Positions 13,201 to 24,993 are shown, counted from the first letter of the stretch. The stretch is 64,000 nucleotides of DNA from Cervus elaphus (GCF_910594005.1 NC_057847.1:54417501-54481500); one strand, 5' to 3'. Translations and numbers: made by a program. The notes: generated from the sequence alone by a model not told the origin.

Positions 13201-14040
13201 TTGCACAAAAATAATACATCAGACTTGTTATGCTTAATGTAGATATTTCATCAAGAACAGAACTTTGGGATTATTTTTATTTTCCAAGAGATGACATGAC
13301 TGTGATTTTTAAATCACACTCTCTTTTTTCAAAGATGACTGTTTCTCCTTCATCTTTGCAGGACAGACATTTCATAAAATAGAGACATGTTCAAGATTGG
13401 AGAAGACATTGCTTAAAAGGAAGTTGTAATATGTTGTTTTGTAGAGAAATCTCCATTAAAGTTAACCATGAATTTAAGAAACTAATCCCACTGAAGTTAA
13501 ACATTTGCCCTTTTTGAAACAGGTCTCCTGAAGCCAGTCATTTCTTCTTCAGAAAAATTAAGTGTCCTGGGTGCTATCTAGACAATAGCATGAGAAGAAA
13601 AAGAGGGACAAATTGGGTATGAAAATGTGTTGTACATCCCTAGTTAAACAAAGATGGTCACTTGGATTTTAGCTGTACTTTCCATATTTAAAACTTGTGA
13701 AAAAGAGGGGTTAAAAAGGCTGAATATCTTTGTACCTTAATGAGAGAGCGATTGCTGTAATAGTATCAAAGATAAACCAGTATATTAGGAACACTAAATG
13801 ATAAAGGGTGATAATATGCCATTCTTGAGACTTCTTGGCTCTTACCTAACACATCAGAAAGTGATTGTTGAATTTTAAATAGCCATACAAATGGATGACA
13901 TAGAAATTTAACTTTGCTTTGACCTTATTCTAATTCACAAGATGACTGCAAAATGACTTTGTTGCATCTGAATGTATGCTGGATGCTAAATCACTCCAGA
14001 GTATAAAATCTTTGTTTTGGCATAATGTTGATGCATAAAC
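10231..14040. other. Unique AT-rich DNA, no gene recognised
   Basis: I see no recognisable interspersed repeat and no supportable exon. A (CT)n patch lies at 10861-10880 and A/T-rich patches near 11445-11460 and 11580-11670. The ORF at 12103-12432 (109 codons, hydrophobic) has no family resemblance and most likely arises by chance in T-rich sequence. Confidence 0.55.
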
Positions 14041-14159
14041 ATTTGTACCCCATACTAACCCTATAAACATCACAATCCATCAGTACAATTACAAAAAAGA
14101 TTGTTTGTTTTCACACTTAAAGCAGACATGAAATAGAGTGTCCTTAACTTAATCACCAC

Positions 14160-14240
14160 CTTGATTTACCACATTTGCATATATTTGCATATTAATTGGA
14201 CTACAGATTAAAATTGGTTTTGTAATTTTAATTAAGTGTC
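14160..14240. promoter_or_regulatory. Candidate regulatory cluster: two POU octamers plus homeodomain-type sites
   Basis: ATTTGCAT (the POU/OCT octamer ATGCAAAT on the minus strand) occurs twice, at 14173-14180 and 14183-14190, exactly 10 bp apart, i.e. about one helical turn. An ATTAATTG site follows at 14191-14198 and a TTAATTAA palindrome at 14228-14235. These are homeodomain core motifs. The match is real; function is inference only, because AT-rich DNA produces such motifs by chance. Confidence 0.3.
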
Positions 14241-14512
14241 CACAAAGGTAAATGATTAGAACTGTTTAAAATACATTCTGACATAAATAGCAGTAAAAGC
14301 TTTTGTGATGATGTTTTTGTGGAATTACATTCAGAAAGTGGCCTTTTTATGATAGTAATTTTAATCTTAAATAGAATTATACAGTCAAACAGAACTGTGG
14401 ATTCATAATCATTTTTTTCAAGATTCATTTAATATTTTGCTGATTTGCAGCACTTGATGAAAATGTACTGTAGGTTTAGCTGATTGCAAAATTAGGCCTC
14501 TAGAGCTGATAA

Positions 14513-14534
14513 ACTGAGGGTTTAAACCCTCGGT
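14513..14534. repeat. 22-bp near-perfect palindrome
   Basis: gagggtttaaaccctc is a perfect 16-bp palindrome (14516-14531). It extends to 22 bp with one mismatched pair. Confidence 0.85.
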
Positions 14535-15487
14535 CTTTAGATGTCTGTCACGTGGGCTTGAAATGTATATCTCATCCTGTTGATGTCTGTGCATGTGTGT
14601 GTGTTTTAATGGAATCAACTCCTATAACCCTTTTAATGATATACCCTTTAAAAAGAGAATCACCTTAAGGGACCATTATATTCCCAGTTTAAATTAGGGA
14701 ACATATAAAATGTTTAAAGGTCTCTTTGGCATATTATTCTGTTACCCAGAAGAACTGTCCTGGTGTTGACATAGGCCAAAATGTGCCAATTTAATAACAG
14801 GTCACCCTCCCTGGTGAATCCCTATGGGGATGACACTCACAGGATGCACAGATAATTGTTGGGAAAACGCACAATTTTTTTTTCCTCGAAACCTGGGATG
14901 CTTAACGTGTAGCATGTGCTTTCTCTTCTACCAGACAGAAAATTGGTTTTACCAGAAGGTTACTGGATGCCTAGCACCCCCTTCTTCCAGCTGGCATCTT
15001 CCAGTTTGGATCATTTTAAATGTTGGATTCTGAAAACCCCCCCCCTCAGCTGCCGCCTTCTTCCCTGGCGGCACCGTTGAGTCGGCTCCCTAATGCCTTC
15101 TTGCACCCAGCTGCTTCTCTCCCTGGCTCCTGGCTATTTAGGATGTGATGGGATAAATAAGTCTTTCCCTACCAGTCACCTCTGAACAACTCTTAACTGG
15201 ATTTCTTTTATAAGCTGTTGTACCCCTAAATTTGCAACAAATTCATCAAATTTGTTTTCCATTCTAAATTTTGTGTGTGTGTGCCTATGCACATGGATTC
15301 AGGAGTATATCCCTCCCACATACACATACATACATACTACGCCCTTGTAAGTTTATGAAGAATAAACCTGTTAAAACCTTTTGACTTTGTTAAAGCAGAA
15401 GCAGGGAGGTAAGTTTTTAGAAATAAATCAATGCATATTAATTTTTGAATCAATTTTAAAGACGTTTTATTTTATCCTGATATATTA
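14535..15487. other. Unique DNA with short GC-rich patch
   Basis: No gene or clear repeat is seen. 15030-15130 is the only C-rich patch in this part (a C9 run at about 15037, then 'gctgccgccttc'), too short and CpG-poor to be a CpG island. Confidence 0.5.
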
Positions 15488-15665
15488 GAAAGAGCAAAAA
15501 CCTGGGAATTTGCCAGGCATAGTTTCAAATTCCAGTCCTTCTATTTCCTGAGTGTGCTGTGTTGGCAAGTCATTACATCTCACTGAAACCTTATTTTCTT
15601 CATATGTTAAATGAGGATAAAAAAGACGTTTGTTAAGTAATTGTGAGATTTAAGTAAAATGATGA
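15488..15665 (+). mobile_element. MIR SINE
   Basis: Motif order matches MIR: 'gagcaaaaacctgggaa', 'tggcaagtcattacatctc', 'ttcatatgttaaatgaggat', and 'gtgagatttaagtaaaatgatg'. Confidence 0.7.
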
Positions 15666-15846
15666 ATGTAAATGCATCTAGTCAAAATGAAGCAGTAGAG
15701 ATTGGTGAAAATGGCCAAATTCAGGACATATTTTGAAGACAGAATAGACCAAGTTTGATGATGAAGTGGTTGTGGGATGTGAAAAAGATAGGGTGATACC
15801 ACAATTTTGGGCCTCAGCAAAGTAGACCTCCCCTAATCTGAAGGAT

Positions 15847-16071
15847 GGGCTTCCCTGAGGCTCCACAGTTTAAAAAAAAAAAAAAATCCACCTACAGTGC
15901 AGGAACCACAGAAGACATGGGTTCAGTCCCTGGGTCGGGAAGATCCCTCTGGAGTAGGGCATGGCAAATATTCTTGCCTGGAGAATCCCATAGATAGAGA
16001 AGCCTGGCGGGCTATAGTCCATAGGGTTGCAAAGAGTTGGACAGGACTGAAGCAACTTAGCACACATGCAT
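15847..16071 (+). mobile_element. Bov-tA SINE with internal A-tract
   Basis: It starts with the canonical 'gggcttccctgaggct' head and ends near 'agcaacttagcacacatgc'. The head is broken by an A15-like run at about 15872-15886, where the consensus has only a few bases before 'tctgcctgc'. The flanks ctgaagga (15838-15845) and ctgaaaga (16076-16083) match at 7 of 8 positions and may be the target duplication. Confidence 0.92.
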
Positions 16072-17020
16072 AAAACTGAAAGAAAGGGAAGACCATGGCA
16101 GAAACAGATTTGAAGGGAAGGATCCAGAGTTGGCTTCCAACATGCTGAATGTGAGATACTTTTAGAGACAGAGAAGCCAACTTACTTTGATCAGAAATTA
16201 TTTTGTATCTCAACATCCTAACAGGTGTTATACATGTCTGTTTGCGTTTGTGTATAAATAGTTGGGAACATCTAATTCAAAATATACTTTCGTCAAAAAG
16301 ATAGATGGGTGTAGAAATCCCAAATAACATCTGAAGATTAGGGGACACCATTTTGAAGTGCTGAAAATAGTTTAAATTCAGTGTTTTATTACTAGCATTG
16401 CTTTAATGGTTGGTACAGAAGAGATTTTGATGTATTTTATTATTCTCAGTGTTTCTAGTTCTGTTTTCAGATTCATTTCACTAGTTGAAGCAAAGTTTTT
16501 ATGAGAACACTTTATTGGGCAATATGATATCCTAATATATGATCCAGAAAGTACAGTAAAAAGCATAAAGGAAGTACCAAACACTTCCCCTTGCTTTATT
16601 GGTTCAAAGATCCTGAATAAAATGCTCTCAAAAAAGAAAGAGAATATAAGGAAAAAGAAGAAAAAAATGAATGAAAGGGGGGAAAAAAGTTCCTTGAAAA
16701 GAGGTTACAAGAATCCGTATTATGCGAAAATAGTTTCAAGATTACATTACCCAATGCTCTTCCCAGAACTTTACCTCCCCTAACTTTAAACCTGAGTTAT
16801 TAACCATTAAAGAAAGTTTGTCCTCTCTGCTCTTCGTTCTTATTGCCATCATCTTTTAAGCTTTTCTTACCTCTGTTTCCTAGGACCTCTCGGTCTCTAC
16901 CCATGCCAACAAATCTCTCCTTTCTGGACCATTCTTGAATATTCATCATACATGTTATCATTTCAAGGACTCTGAACAGTCTTCCAAAAAAAAGAAACCA
17001 GTTTTATGTTCTTTTACCCA
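16072..17020. other. No gene recognised; purine-rich patch
   Basis: A poly-purine GA/A-rich low-complexity stretch lies at 16627-16690. The segment 16800-16960 has an L2-like flavour but is too diverged to assign. Confidence 0.5.
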
Positions 17021-17690
17021 GTTTATCAGTCAGAGCCCTGGCAAGAAACATATGGCACACTCAAACTTGTAACTTGAGAAAACTTTAATAAGAGGACTTT
17101 TTACAGCAGGATGGGCAGGGTTTCAGGCAGGCATCAGGGATTGTGCAGTACTCTGTTACCACCCCTGGGCTTGGAAGGACGAGTGGAAGGAGTAGTTATT
17201 AGAACCTGAAGTGCGTGTGTGCTCATTTAGTCATGTCCAACTCCTTGCAACCTCACGGATTGTAGCCTGCCAGGCTCCTCTGTCCATGGAATTTTCCAGG
17301 CAAGAATACTGGAGTGGGTTACCATTTCGTCCTCCAGGGGATCTTCCCAACCCAGAGATGGAACCCGCATCTCCTGAATCCTGTATTGGCAGGCGGATTC
17401 TTTACCACTGAGCTACCTGGGAAGCCCAGAACCTGGAGAGAATCAACTGACTAGTCCCTTAGTTAGAAAGCCACGGCCAACCGATTGCAACTTGGCAGTG
17501 AATGAGCAGTAGAATAAACACCTAGAAATTTCCTGCCTGTTTCTCTAATCAACTGAAATCAACTAGAACCAGAGGGCCAGCGATCCTCTTCATGCAGTCC
17601 TTTCGTTTCAGCACAGAGTAGGACAGGACAGTGGAAAATGGATGGAAAGGCCACACAGAAAGCAGTCTAGCACACATTAGGTTTCCCAAA
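17021..17690. mobile_element. Ancient mammalian interspersed repeat, family not named
   Basis: Phrases such as 'cagagccctggcaagaaac', 'ttaataagaggactttttac' and 'accagagggccagcgatcctc' recur across mammalian genomes in one old repeat family, so I call the stretch repetitive, but I cannot name the family with confidence. A Bov-tA (17209-17427) interrupts it. Confidence 0.45.
17209..17427 (-). mobile_element. Bov-tA SINE, minus strand, with target duplication
   Basis: Reverse complement of Bov-tA: the BovB-derived end is at left ('cgtgtgtgctcatttagtca') and the tRNA-like head at right ('accactgagctacctgggaa'). The direct repeat agaacctg flanks it exactly (17201-17208 and 17428-17435), consistent with target-primed insertion into the older repeat. 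Confidence 0.94.
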
Positions 17691-18307
17691 TGTTTATCTC
17701 ACTGAAGCTCACTTTTGGTCTGTTTGTATGTTTGCTTTGTTGTGATTTGATTTGACACCTACAAACTGTCTCCATTGATACTATTGTGTGCAGCACAACT
17801 TAGAATATTTATCTAAGCAGTGGTCATAAAATGGAGGCCAATGTGCTTGTAGGCAAGCATATTGCTTTTTAAGAAGCAGTTTTGCTTTTTAATTATTAGG
17901 CCTGAATATCTCTGGTTAAGACATAAGCACCTCAAATTTGAATGCAACCCACCACTTTCTGATATGTTCATGCATCAGGGAAACCTATTTATGTAATTTT
18001 CTTGCTGTAAAGACATTTGAATTGGCCGGTTCTCTGGATTCTGCCTCTCCCCCTCCAATCTCTTATTAAAACTTACCTGTTCTGGGTCGTGTTTTCGTTG
18101 CACCCAGTTTTCCTCTAGAGAATCTAGTAAATCTGTTATTATTAAAATGATTATTGATGATTTAATGTGTCATCTTCCTTGAGTAACAGAATTGAATTTT
18201 TAAAGCTGTTTTGTTCCATATCCCTCCCCCAAAATTTCAAATGATATGACATCCTTGCTCTTCAAAATGCACAAAAGCCATGTTGTTCTACATGTAAAAC
18301 TTGCCCT
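17691..18307. other. Unique DNA, nothing recognised
   Basis: No repeat, exon or RNA gene is apparent. Confidence 0.5.
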
Positions 18308-18318
18308 AATCATTTTTA

Positions 18319-19442
18319 ATCATCAAAAAAGCAAGAGAGTTCCAGAAAAACATCTGCTTTATTGACGATGCCAAAGCCTTTGACTGCGTGGATTACCACA
18401 AACTGTGGAAAATTCTTCAAGAGATGGGAATAGCAGACCATCTGACCTGTCTCTTGAGAAACCTATATGCAGGTCAGGAAGCAACAGTTAGAACTGGATG
18501 TGGAACAACAGACTGGTTCCAAATAGGAAAAGGAGTACATCAAGGCTGTATATTGTCACCCTGCTTATTTAACTTATATGCAGAGTACATCATGAGAAAC
18601 ACTGGGCTGGAGGAAGCAAAAGCTGGAATCAAGATTGCCGAGAAGAAATATCAGTAACCTCACATATGCAAATGATACCACCCTTATGGCAGAAAGCGAA
18701 GAAGAACTAAAGAGCCTCTTGTTGAAAGTGAAAGAGGAGAGTGAAAAAGTTGACTTAAAACTCAACATTCAGAAAACTAAGATCATGGCATCTGGTCCCA
18801 TCACTTCATGGCAAATAGATGGGAAAACAGCGGAAACAGTGACAGACTTTATTTTTTTGGTCTCCAAAACCACTGCAGATGGTGACTGCATCCATGAAAT
18901 TAAAAGACGCTTGCTCCTTGGGAGAAAAGCTATGACCAATCTAGACAATAGTAAAAAACAGAGACATTGCTTTGCTAACAAAGGTTTATCTAGTCAAAGC
19001 TATGGTTTTTCCAGTAGTCATGTATGAATGTGAGAGTTGGACTATAAAGAAAGCTGAGCACCGAAGAATTGATGCTTTTGAACTGTGGTGCTGGAGAAGA
19101 TATTTGAGAGTCCCTGGGACAGCAACGAGATCCAACAAGTCCATCCTAAAGGAAATCAGTCCTAAATATTCATTGGAAGGACTGATGCTGAAGCTGAAAC
19201 TCCAATACTTTGGCCACCTGATGCAAAGAGCTGACTCATTGGAAAAGACCCTGATGCTGGGAAAGATTGTAGGCGGGAGGAGAACGGGACGACAGAGGAT
19301 GAGATGGTTGGATGGCATCAATGGACATGAGTTTGGGTAAACTCCAGGAGTTGGTGATGGACAGGGAAGCCTGGCGCGCTGCAGTTGCAAAGACCATGGG
19401 GTCGCAAAGAGTTGGACACAACTGAGCAACTGAACTGAACTG
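18319..19442 (+). mobile_element. BovB (RTE) LINE, 5'-truncated, RT catalytic Asp lost
   Basis: A plus-strand copy holding the RT domain onward. Its RT carries the motif-B-like GVHQGCILSPCLFNLYAEYI stretch (about 18530-18590). The next frame piece has the active site as YAND (18665-18676) instead of YADD, so a catalytic aspartate is replaced. A frame shift lies near 18640-18660, where 'gaagaaatatcagtaac' differs in length from sister copies. The C-terminal region with the VYLVKAMVFPVVMYECESWT stretch follows (18972-19340), and the element ends in (ctgaa)n. The 11-bp direct repeat aatcattttta (18308-18318 and 19443-19453) is a clear target duplication. Confidence 0.96.
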
Positions 19443-19453
19443 AATCATTTTTA

Positions 19454-20727
19454 GTTGGTCAATAGTGTGAGTTTCTACAACTTCTTTATTGCTTGATAAA
19501 GAGATTATGTTCATATTCCAGAACACTGCTCCCTGAGTTCCCCTCAAATGCCAGTTCCCATGGATAACTAGCCGGAGGAGAAGAAAAATGGCAGACTGAA
19601 CTCACAGGTGAAATCCCATTACAGAGACCTCCAGGGAGACAGTATATTTACTTATAATACTCAAATGTTATATTGTAGAGAGTAATTTTCTAAGTAAGTT
19701 TAAGCACCATAATCATTCGAAAGAAATGGTCTTTCTATCCAGACTGAATGTAATCAATCTGCCTTCTAATGCACAGACCACAGCCCCTGTTTTTTTCAGA
19801 ATGTGGGTAACGCAGAATGAATGAAATCCAATGCTTTTGCCATATCTCCTTTATCTTTTGCCAGAATCAGAGACGTCTACTCCTTTTATTCTTTCTGCTA
19901 TAAAATACCTCTGTTTTTATTTTCTCCCTTTCCTTGTTCACTGTGGCTTTGAAATTGTTTCCTCCTTGACCAGTCAGTGTTTTTGTATTACTTCTTGTGC
20001 TCCAGTGAAGCATCAGGTGCTGATTTTTGCTTTTTTATTTACGCCTGAAGCCTGAAAAAGGGACTCTTTTACTGAATTAGTAATGAAAAATTATTTTTTA
20101 TAATAAGGTCAACAAAGCATTATTACTCTAGGTCATTGGCCAAGGACTCAGAAACATTTTAATTATAGTATATTTTTCACAACAATAATGACATTTGGCC
20201 TGTGTTAAATTTCCCATTAGCTTCTCTGCCTGATTTTCATTAGGCGCACCCTGAATTCAGGGCTTAGATGTTAATTTTCATGGCAATTGAATGTTTTATT
20301 CAGATTACTAAGGCACGTTGATTCTCTTTCCTGAAGAAGTTGTGTTGTTAAAGAATGGTGATTTCAAGGATGTTTTCAAAGGGATAGAAATGGTCTCAAC
20401 TCCTCAAGAACTGTCAGATAGTTTTCTTTATGTTTTATTTTGTTATTTACCCTCTAGAACACCAATTGCAAAGGTTCCTAAAAATTTTTAGGGATGTTTA
20501 AAATAAAAAATAATCTGCTCTGAGATATTTTAATATTCAAAAACTATTTTAACTAATATAGATTATACACTTACTTATCTCACATATCAGAATTCCATTG
20601 TTAAAATTCCATGTTTCCTCTGGATAAATCAAGGTGATGATTAAGTTATAGAGGCATTTGGTGTTTAATGTTTTTAAAAATGAAAGAATTATGAAGAAAA
20701 ATAACAAGGCTCTTTGGTGATGGAAAG
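19454..20727. other. Unique AT-rich DNA, no gene recognised
   Basis: No repeat family or exon is recognised. The 74-codon ORF at 19831-20055 has no recognisable family. Confidence 0.5.
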
Positions 20728-21240
20728 TTGCAATTGACAGAAACCCAATTTCAACCAGTTCAGCCATATTTTGAAATAGGGGTAGTAATTTATTTAATTA
20801 GACATCTGAGTAATCTAGGGTTAACCCTGAATCATGGATGGCTGGATAAGAGGCTTAAGCACTATCATCAGAGTTATATCTTTTTCTTTGTCCTTCAGAA
20901 TGGCTTTTTTCATCTGATTGGTAAGAAGGCTTCTAGTTGTACCAGTTTTGTGTCTTAACAGCAAAGTATACCAGTGATACTTTGTCCAGTAGCCTTACCT
21001 GGCAAAAATATCCTCAGAATGAATCTAATTAGCTAACATAACATCCCTGAACCAATTACAGCCGCTTAGGGTTAGAGGTATACTTGTTTGACCTTTCAGG
21101 AACTTTCTGAGTTCCTTTCCCACTGTACCTCATCCCACCCCACTTCCTGACCTTCAAGGGGAAAGTTGTAAGAACTGGTCTTGGTCAAAGAGCTGTGGTT
21201 CTGTTCCTGAACCACATGGAATGAATTTCTCATAAGACAG
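20728..21240. mobile_element. Ancient mammalian interspersed repeat, family not named
   Basis: The succession 'agaaacccaatttcaaccag', 'catggatggctggataagag' and 'cctgaaccaattacagccgc' resembles one old, widely dispersed mammalian repeat. I cannot name it without a database search, and its ends are uncertain. Confidence 0.45.
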
Positions 21241-21254
21241 AGAGATTCTTTCGT

Positions 21255-21400
21255 TGAGAATTGAACCATGAGAAAATCACTCAGCTTCCTTCTAACTCCA
21301 AGTCTTATGTGGAAATTGACAATAATAATTGTCTCTACCTATCTCAAAGCTCAACACATGTCACCTATTTATTATTACATTGAGATATTGTGAATCTTAA
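21255..21400 (+). mobile_element. MIR SINE
   Basis: The MIR-like series 'aatcactcagcttcc', 'attgacaataataattg' and 'tctctacctatctcaaagc' is present in order. Confidence 0.6.
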
Positions 21401-21654
21401 ATTGTTGTATCATTTTTAGACAAGTTATAGAGCTCTCAGTAAAATATTGTTTTTAACTATATTTTTAAATAAGGAGGATATATCTCTGAAGGCGAAATGG
21501 ATGATTATTCATAAAACAATGTATAACTGCTAACAGTAAGAGCTTACCCTATGCGGCCTGTTTTAAAAGATTCCCATGTATTAACTCATAAATATAGTGC
21601 TTATTAACAAAGTTTCTAGTGCTTACTAGCAAACCCACATAATCTGAGGGTTTA

Positions 21655-21930
21655 CACTCCACAAATTTCAGGTCATCTGACCTAGGTGGACTCCGGGAGT
21701 TGGTGATGGACAGGGAGGCCTGGCGTGCTGTGATTCATGGGGTCACAAAGAATCGGACACAACTGAGCAACTGAACTGAACTGAACTGAACTGAACTGAC
21801 CTAGGACAACTGCTTAACCTGTTTATGCCACAGTTTCCTGTCTGTTCAACAGTAGTATTAATAGTGACTACTTCATACGCTTTACACCAAAGTAAGGCTT
21901 ATCAGTGCTTGAAACATAATAAGCACTCAA
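21655..21930 (+). mobile_element. MIR SINE split by a BovB tail
   Basis: Left half 21655-21686 ends in 'tctgacctagg'. Right half 21796-21930 resumes with the same sequence and continues 'acaactgcttaacctg', 'ccacagtttcctgtctg', 'ataagcactcaattaac', the normal MIR order. Removing the insert restores one continuous MIR. Confidence 0.75.
21687..21795 (+). mobile_element. BovB tail-only insertion (109 bp) with 10-bp target duplication
   Basis: This is the last ~110 bp of BovB ('tggactccgggagttggtga' to the (ctgaa)n tail). The direct repeat ctgacctagg occurs at 21677-21686 and 21796-21805, so the insertion can be resolved to the base, apart from the overlap of 'ctga' with the tail repeat. It lies inside a MIR. 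Confidence 0.94.
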
Positions 21931-22384
21931 TTAACATTAGGAGAGGAAGAAGAGATTTTGTCATTTATTTTATCTTCATCATCACTGTGCATTATTACCC
22001 ACTAATAGAGTCGACCATAATTTATATTTAGGTTTTAATTATACAGCTTTACAAATTGGAGATTTTATTTTTATTTCAGACCATCTGATTAGCAGGGCAA
22101 TTCAGAGAAAGAGCAAAAATGGAAGGAATTGTAGATTCAAAAGTAGCTTTGCTCAGAAGGGAACCAGAGTGGATGTGTAATGATCCTTGTGTATTGATGA
22201 AAATTGTTTTACCTAAGCTATGAATTTTAAAAAGAAGAGTGGAGTTTCTGGTACAAAAATAAATACTGTTTTCTCAAACTTCTCAGCTATTAAAGTGAAA
22301 TTATATGATTTCAAAATATGTTGACCTTGGTTTTTCCACATTATATAAACACTTAAATTTTAAATGTTTGTGTTTAAAAAGGAC
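21931..22384. other. Unique AT-rich DNA, nothing recognised
   Basis: No exon or repeat is assigned here. Confidence 0.5.
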
Positions 22385-22592
22385 AGGCTTCCCTAGTGGC
22401 TCAGTGGTAAGGAATCCAACTGCCAAAGCAGGAGATACTGGTTCAATCCTGGGTCAGAAATATCCCCTGGAGAAGGAAATGGCAACCCACTCCCGTATTC
22501 TTGCTTGGGAAATCCCATGGACAGAGGAGCCTAGAGGGCCACAGTCCATGGGACTACAAAAGAATCAGTCACGACTTAGCAACTAAACAACA
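22385..22592 (+). mobile_element. Bov-tA SINE
   Basis: The head 'ggcttccctagtggctcagt' is followed by a B-box-like 'ggttcaatcctgg', the body 'ggaaatggcaacccactccc' and the tail 'cacgacttagcaactaaac'. All parts are in consensus order. Confidence 0.94.
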
Positions 22593-23300
22593 ACAACTTT
22601 TCAAGCATACTATATTGAGAACTATACCTTCAAGGTTGTTTAAAAGAGCAATTCACTAACGTTATCTTACTTTTTTATATGATGACATGACTCTCTCAAA
22701 TTATTTTTCAATAGTGATTTACCTAAAGGTATATCAAACTGTTAAAACAGAAAAAGTCTTGACATTCATATTTTTAGAAAGATATAGGCTTTATGTTTAT
22801 AAACATTTTGAGAGCTGTGAAATGGTAATTGTTAATTTGTTTCTGTTTACATGCTTGGACTTTAACAGTTATTTTGAAGTCAAAAACACAGTGGTTTTGA
22901 AAGCTTAATTTTCAGTAATTTTCTTTTCTTAAAAGACAAGTCATACAATTTCTCCATGCATAAATGTTCTGTTGAGAATGATGTAAAAATTATAGCTTAG
23001 CAAAATTGCTCCTATCTACAAGAGAAGATGACAAATTTTGGTTGTGGGGAAAGACATTATTAGGAGAATATCTGGACCTGATAGCAATTTCATACTTTGG
23101 TTTGATTAAGGTGCTTGGATTAGATTATTCTTGTGTCTACATATAAATTTGTATGTTACATATATTCATTATACTCAAACTTTTTTTTTTTTAAGTTGAG
23201 CCAAATTCTATTGATTAATAAATTTCTTTTCTAGTATGTCTAGGAAACTGATAAGAATTCACAAAATGTAAATATTATTCCCTCCAAAAATTAAAAAATA
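22593..23300. other. Unique AT-rich DNA, nothing recognised
   Basis: A T-run is present at about 23181-23192. The ORF at 22687-22908 (73 codons) is unsupported. Confidence 0.5.
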
Positions 23301-24720
23301 TAATAATGATGTTGGGCACAAAGTAGTGAATAAAGTTTACATTCTGGTGATGGAAACTAAAAATAAGTTAAGGCAATTTCAGACACTGTGAGAGCTATCA
23401 AGAAAAGATAATAGAGTAATAGGAAAAGTATGACGGGGCAGGAGTGGTGGTGGTGGGTGGTAACTAGATTAGAAGATGATCTGGTAGACCTTTCTGAGAA
23501 GCTGACCTGTTACCTAATACCTGAGTGCAAAGAAGGCAGTAGGGGGAGGAAGATTCCCAGAAGAAGAAATATCAAATGTTCACATTTTATGAATGAAGAG
23601 AGACCTAGATAAGAAGGGGAGAGTTGAAGGAAACAGGGCTGGTGAGGTGGGCATGGCTTTGTGATAGTGAGGCGTTTAGATTCATTATAAGTTTACCCGG
23701 AAGCCCCAGAAAGTTGCACAGGCATGAGGCGTGACTTGAGTACTTAGTGTACTAGGTAAAAGATTTTGTCAATAATCTAGGACAGAGATCATCCAAATGC
23801 AGATCCTTCATTCCTTTCTTTCTCTTCCCTAGCTGCATTATTTTTTCTAAAAACCCTTAACTCATTTTTTAATTTTTTATTTAACAAATATTTATGAAGC
23901 CAGCACTGTGCCAGATGGTGTTCTTGATGCTCTGATATAAAGATGAATGATATGATTCTTTTCCTATCCTTGATGGATAGTCTGTGTTTGCGTGGGTACC
24001 CGTTGGACTCAAAGGAATACCTAAATCTTCCTGGGGAAGACATAGATGGCTTGAGCTGAAGTTTAAAAGTTGAATAGAAGGTGACTAGGTAGGTGAGAGT
24101 ACTAGAGAAAAAGGTACTTCAGGCAAAGAGGAGAGAGGGTTTAAAAAATAGGGGCATAAAAACTATGATACATTCACGTGCCTAGTCATTTCGGTAGCGT
24201 CTGATTCTTTGTGACCCCATGGATTGCGGTCAGCCAGGCTCCTCTATCCATGGAATTCTCCAGACAAGAATACTGGAGTGGATTGCCATGCCTTCTTCTA
24301 GGGGATCTTCCTGATCCAGGAATCAACCCACATCTCCTGTGTCTCCTGCATTGCAGACAGATTCTTTACCGCTGAGCCACTGAGAAAACCCCATAGGTTT
24401 ACTGATATACAAGGAGTTCTGCAAGGCTATGGTGTGTGGTTGGAATGAGGGGAGACAAGGCTGAATGAGTAGTCAGAGGCCAGAATCCGAGAGCTCTGTA
24501 TGCAGTGCTAAGAAGTTAGGTTTTATCCTCAGTATCCAGGATACTGAGAGCCAACAAGACGTCTGAGCAGGGTAGATACAACATCAACTTTCCTTGTTTT
24601 ATATTTGAATGCAGTCAAGTTGATAAAGTTGACCTGAAGAAAGCTATTAGAAGGTTATTATATAGTTGAAATAGAGTGCTAATTGCCTGGTTTGGAAGAG
24701 ATAAAGTGATGAGGACAAGG
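23301..24720. mobile_element. Ancient LINE-like repeat (L2-class character), interrupted by Bov-tA
   Basis: Purine-rich phrases such as 'acctttctgagaagctgacc', 'agtgctaagaagttaggttt' and 'ccagcactgtgccagatggt' are typical of very old mammalian LINE remnants. The stretch may be several fragments rather than one. A Bov-tA at 24170-24393 interrupts it. Family and strand are uncertain. Confidence 0.4.
24170..24393 (-). mobile_element. Bov-tA SINE, minus strand
   Basis: Reverse complement of Bov-tA: 'gtctgattctttgtgacccc', 'ccatggaattctccagacaa', 'ctgcattgcagacagattct', then the head 'taccgctgagccactgag'. No convincing flanking duplication was found. Confidence 0.93.
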
Positions 24721-24993
24721 AGTTGAGGAGACTATGAGGCTTGGTGCTTGACTGGATGGGGATAGCCAAGAGGGATGGAAGGAGAAGGTGAACCCTAAGG
24801 TGAGAGGTGGCACCACTGAAGAGGATAAAGAATTCACAAGTGAATGGAATTGTCAGAAACAGTTTTGAACTCCAAAGTTAGGACTGGGAGCCTTGGGCAC
24901 CTCTGGATGCAGCCAGTTGTAAGTTGAATGCAGGTATTAGAACTCTAGAGGATCTCAGAGCTAGAGATACACATTTTTAAACTTGTCATGATA
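24721..24993. other. No feature recognised
   Basis: Diverged, purine-rich sequence in front of the BovB 3' end. The ancient repeat to the left may continue here. Confidence 0.4.

Noticed and set aside
15030..15130. Possible CpG island or promoter
   Set aside because: Only about 100 bp, C-rich rather than CpG-rich, with no associated exon.
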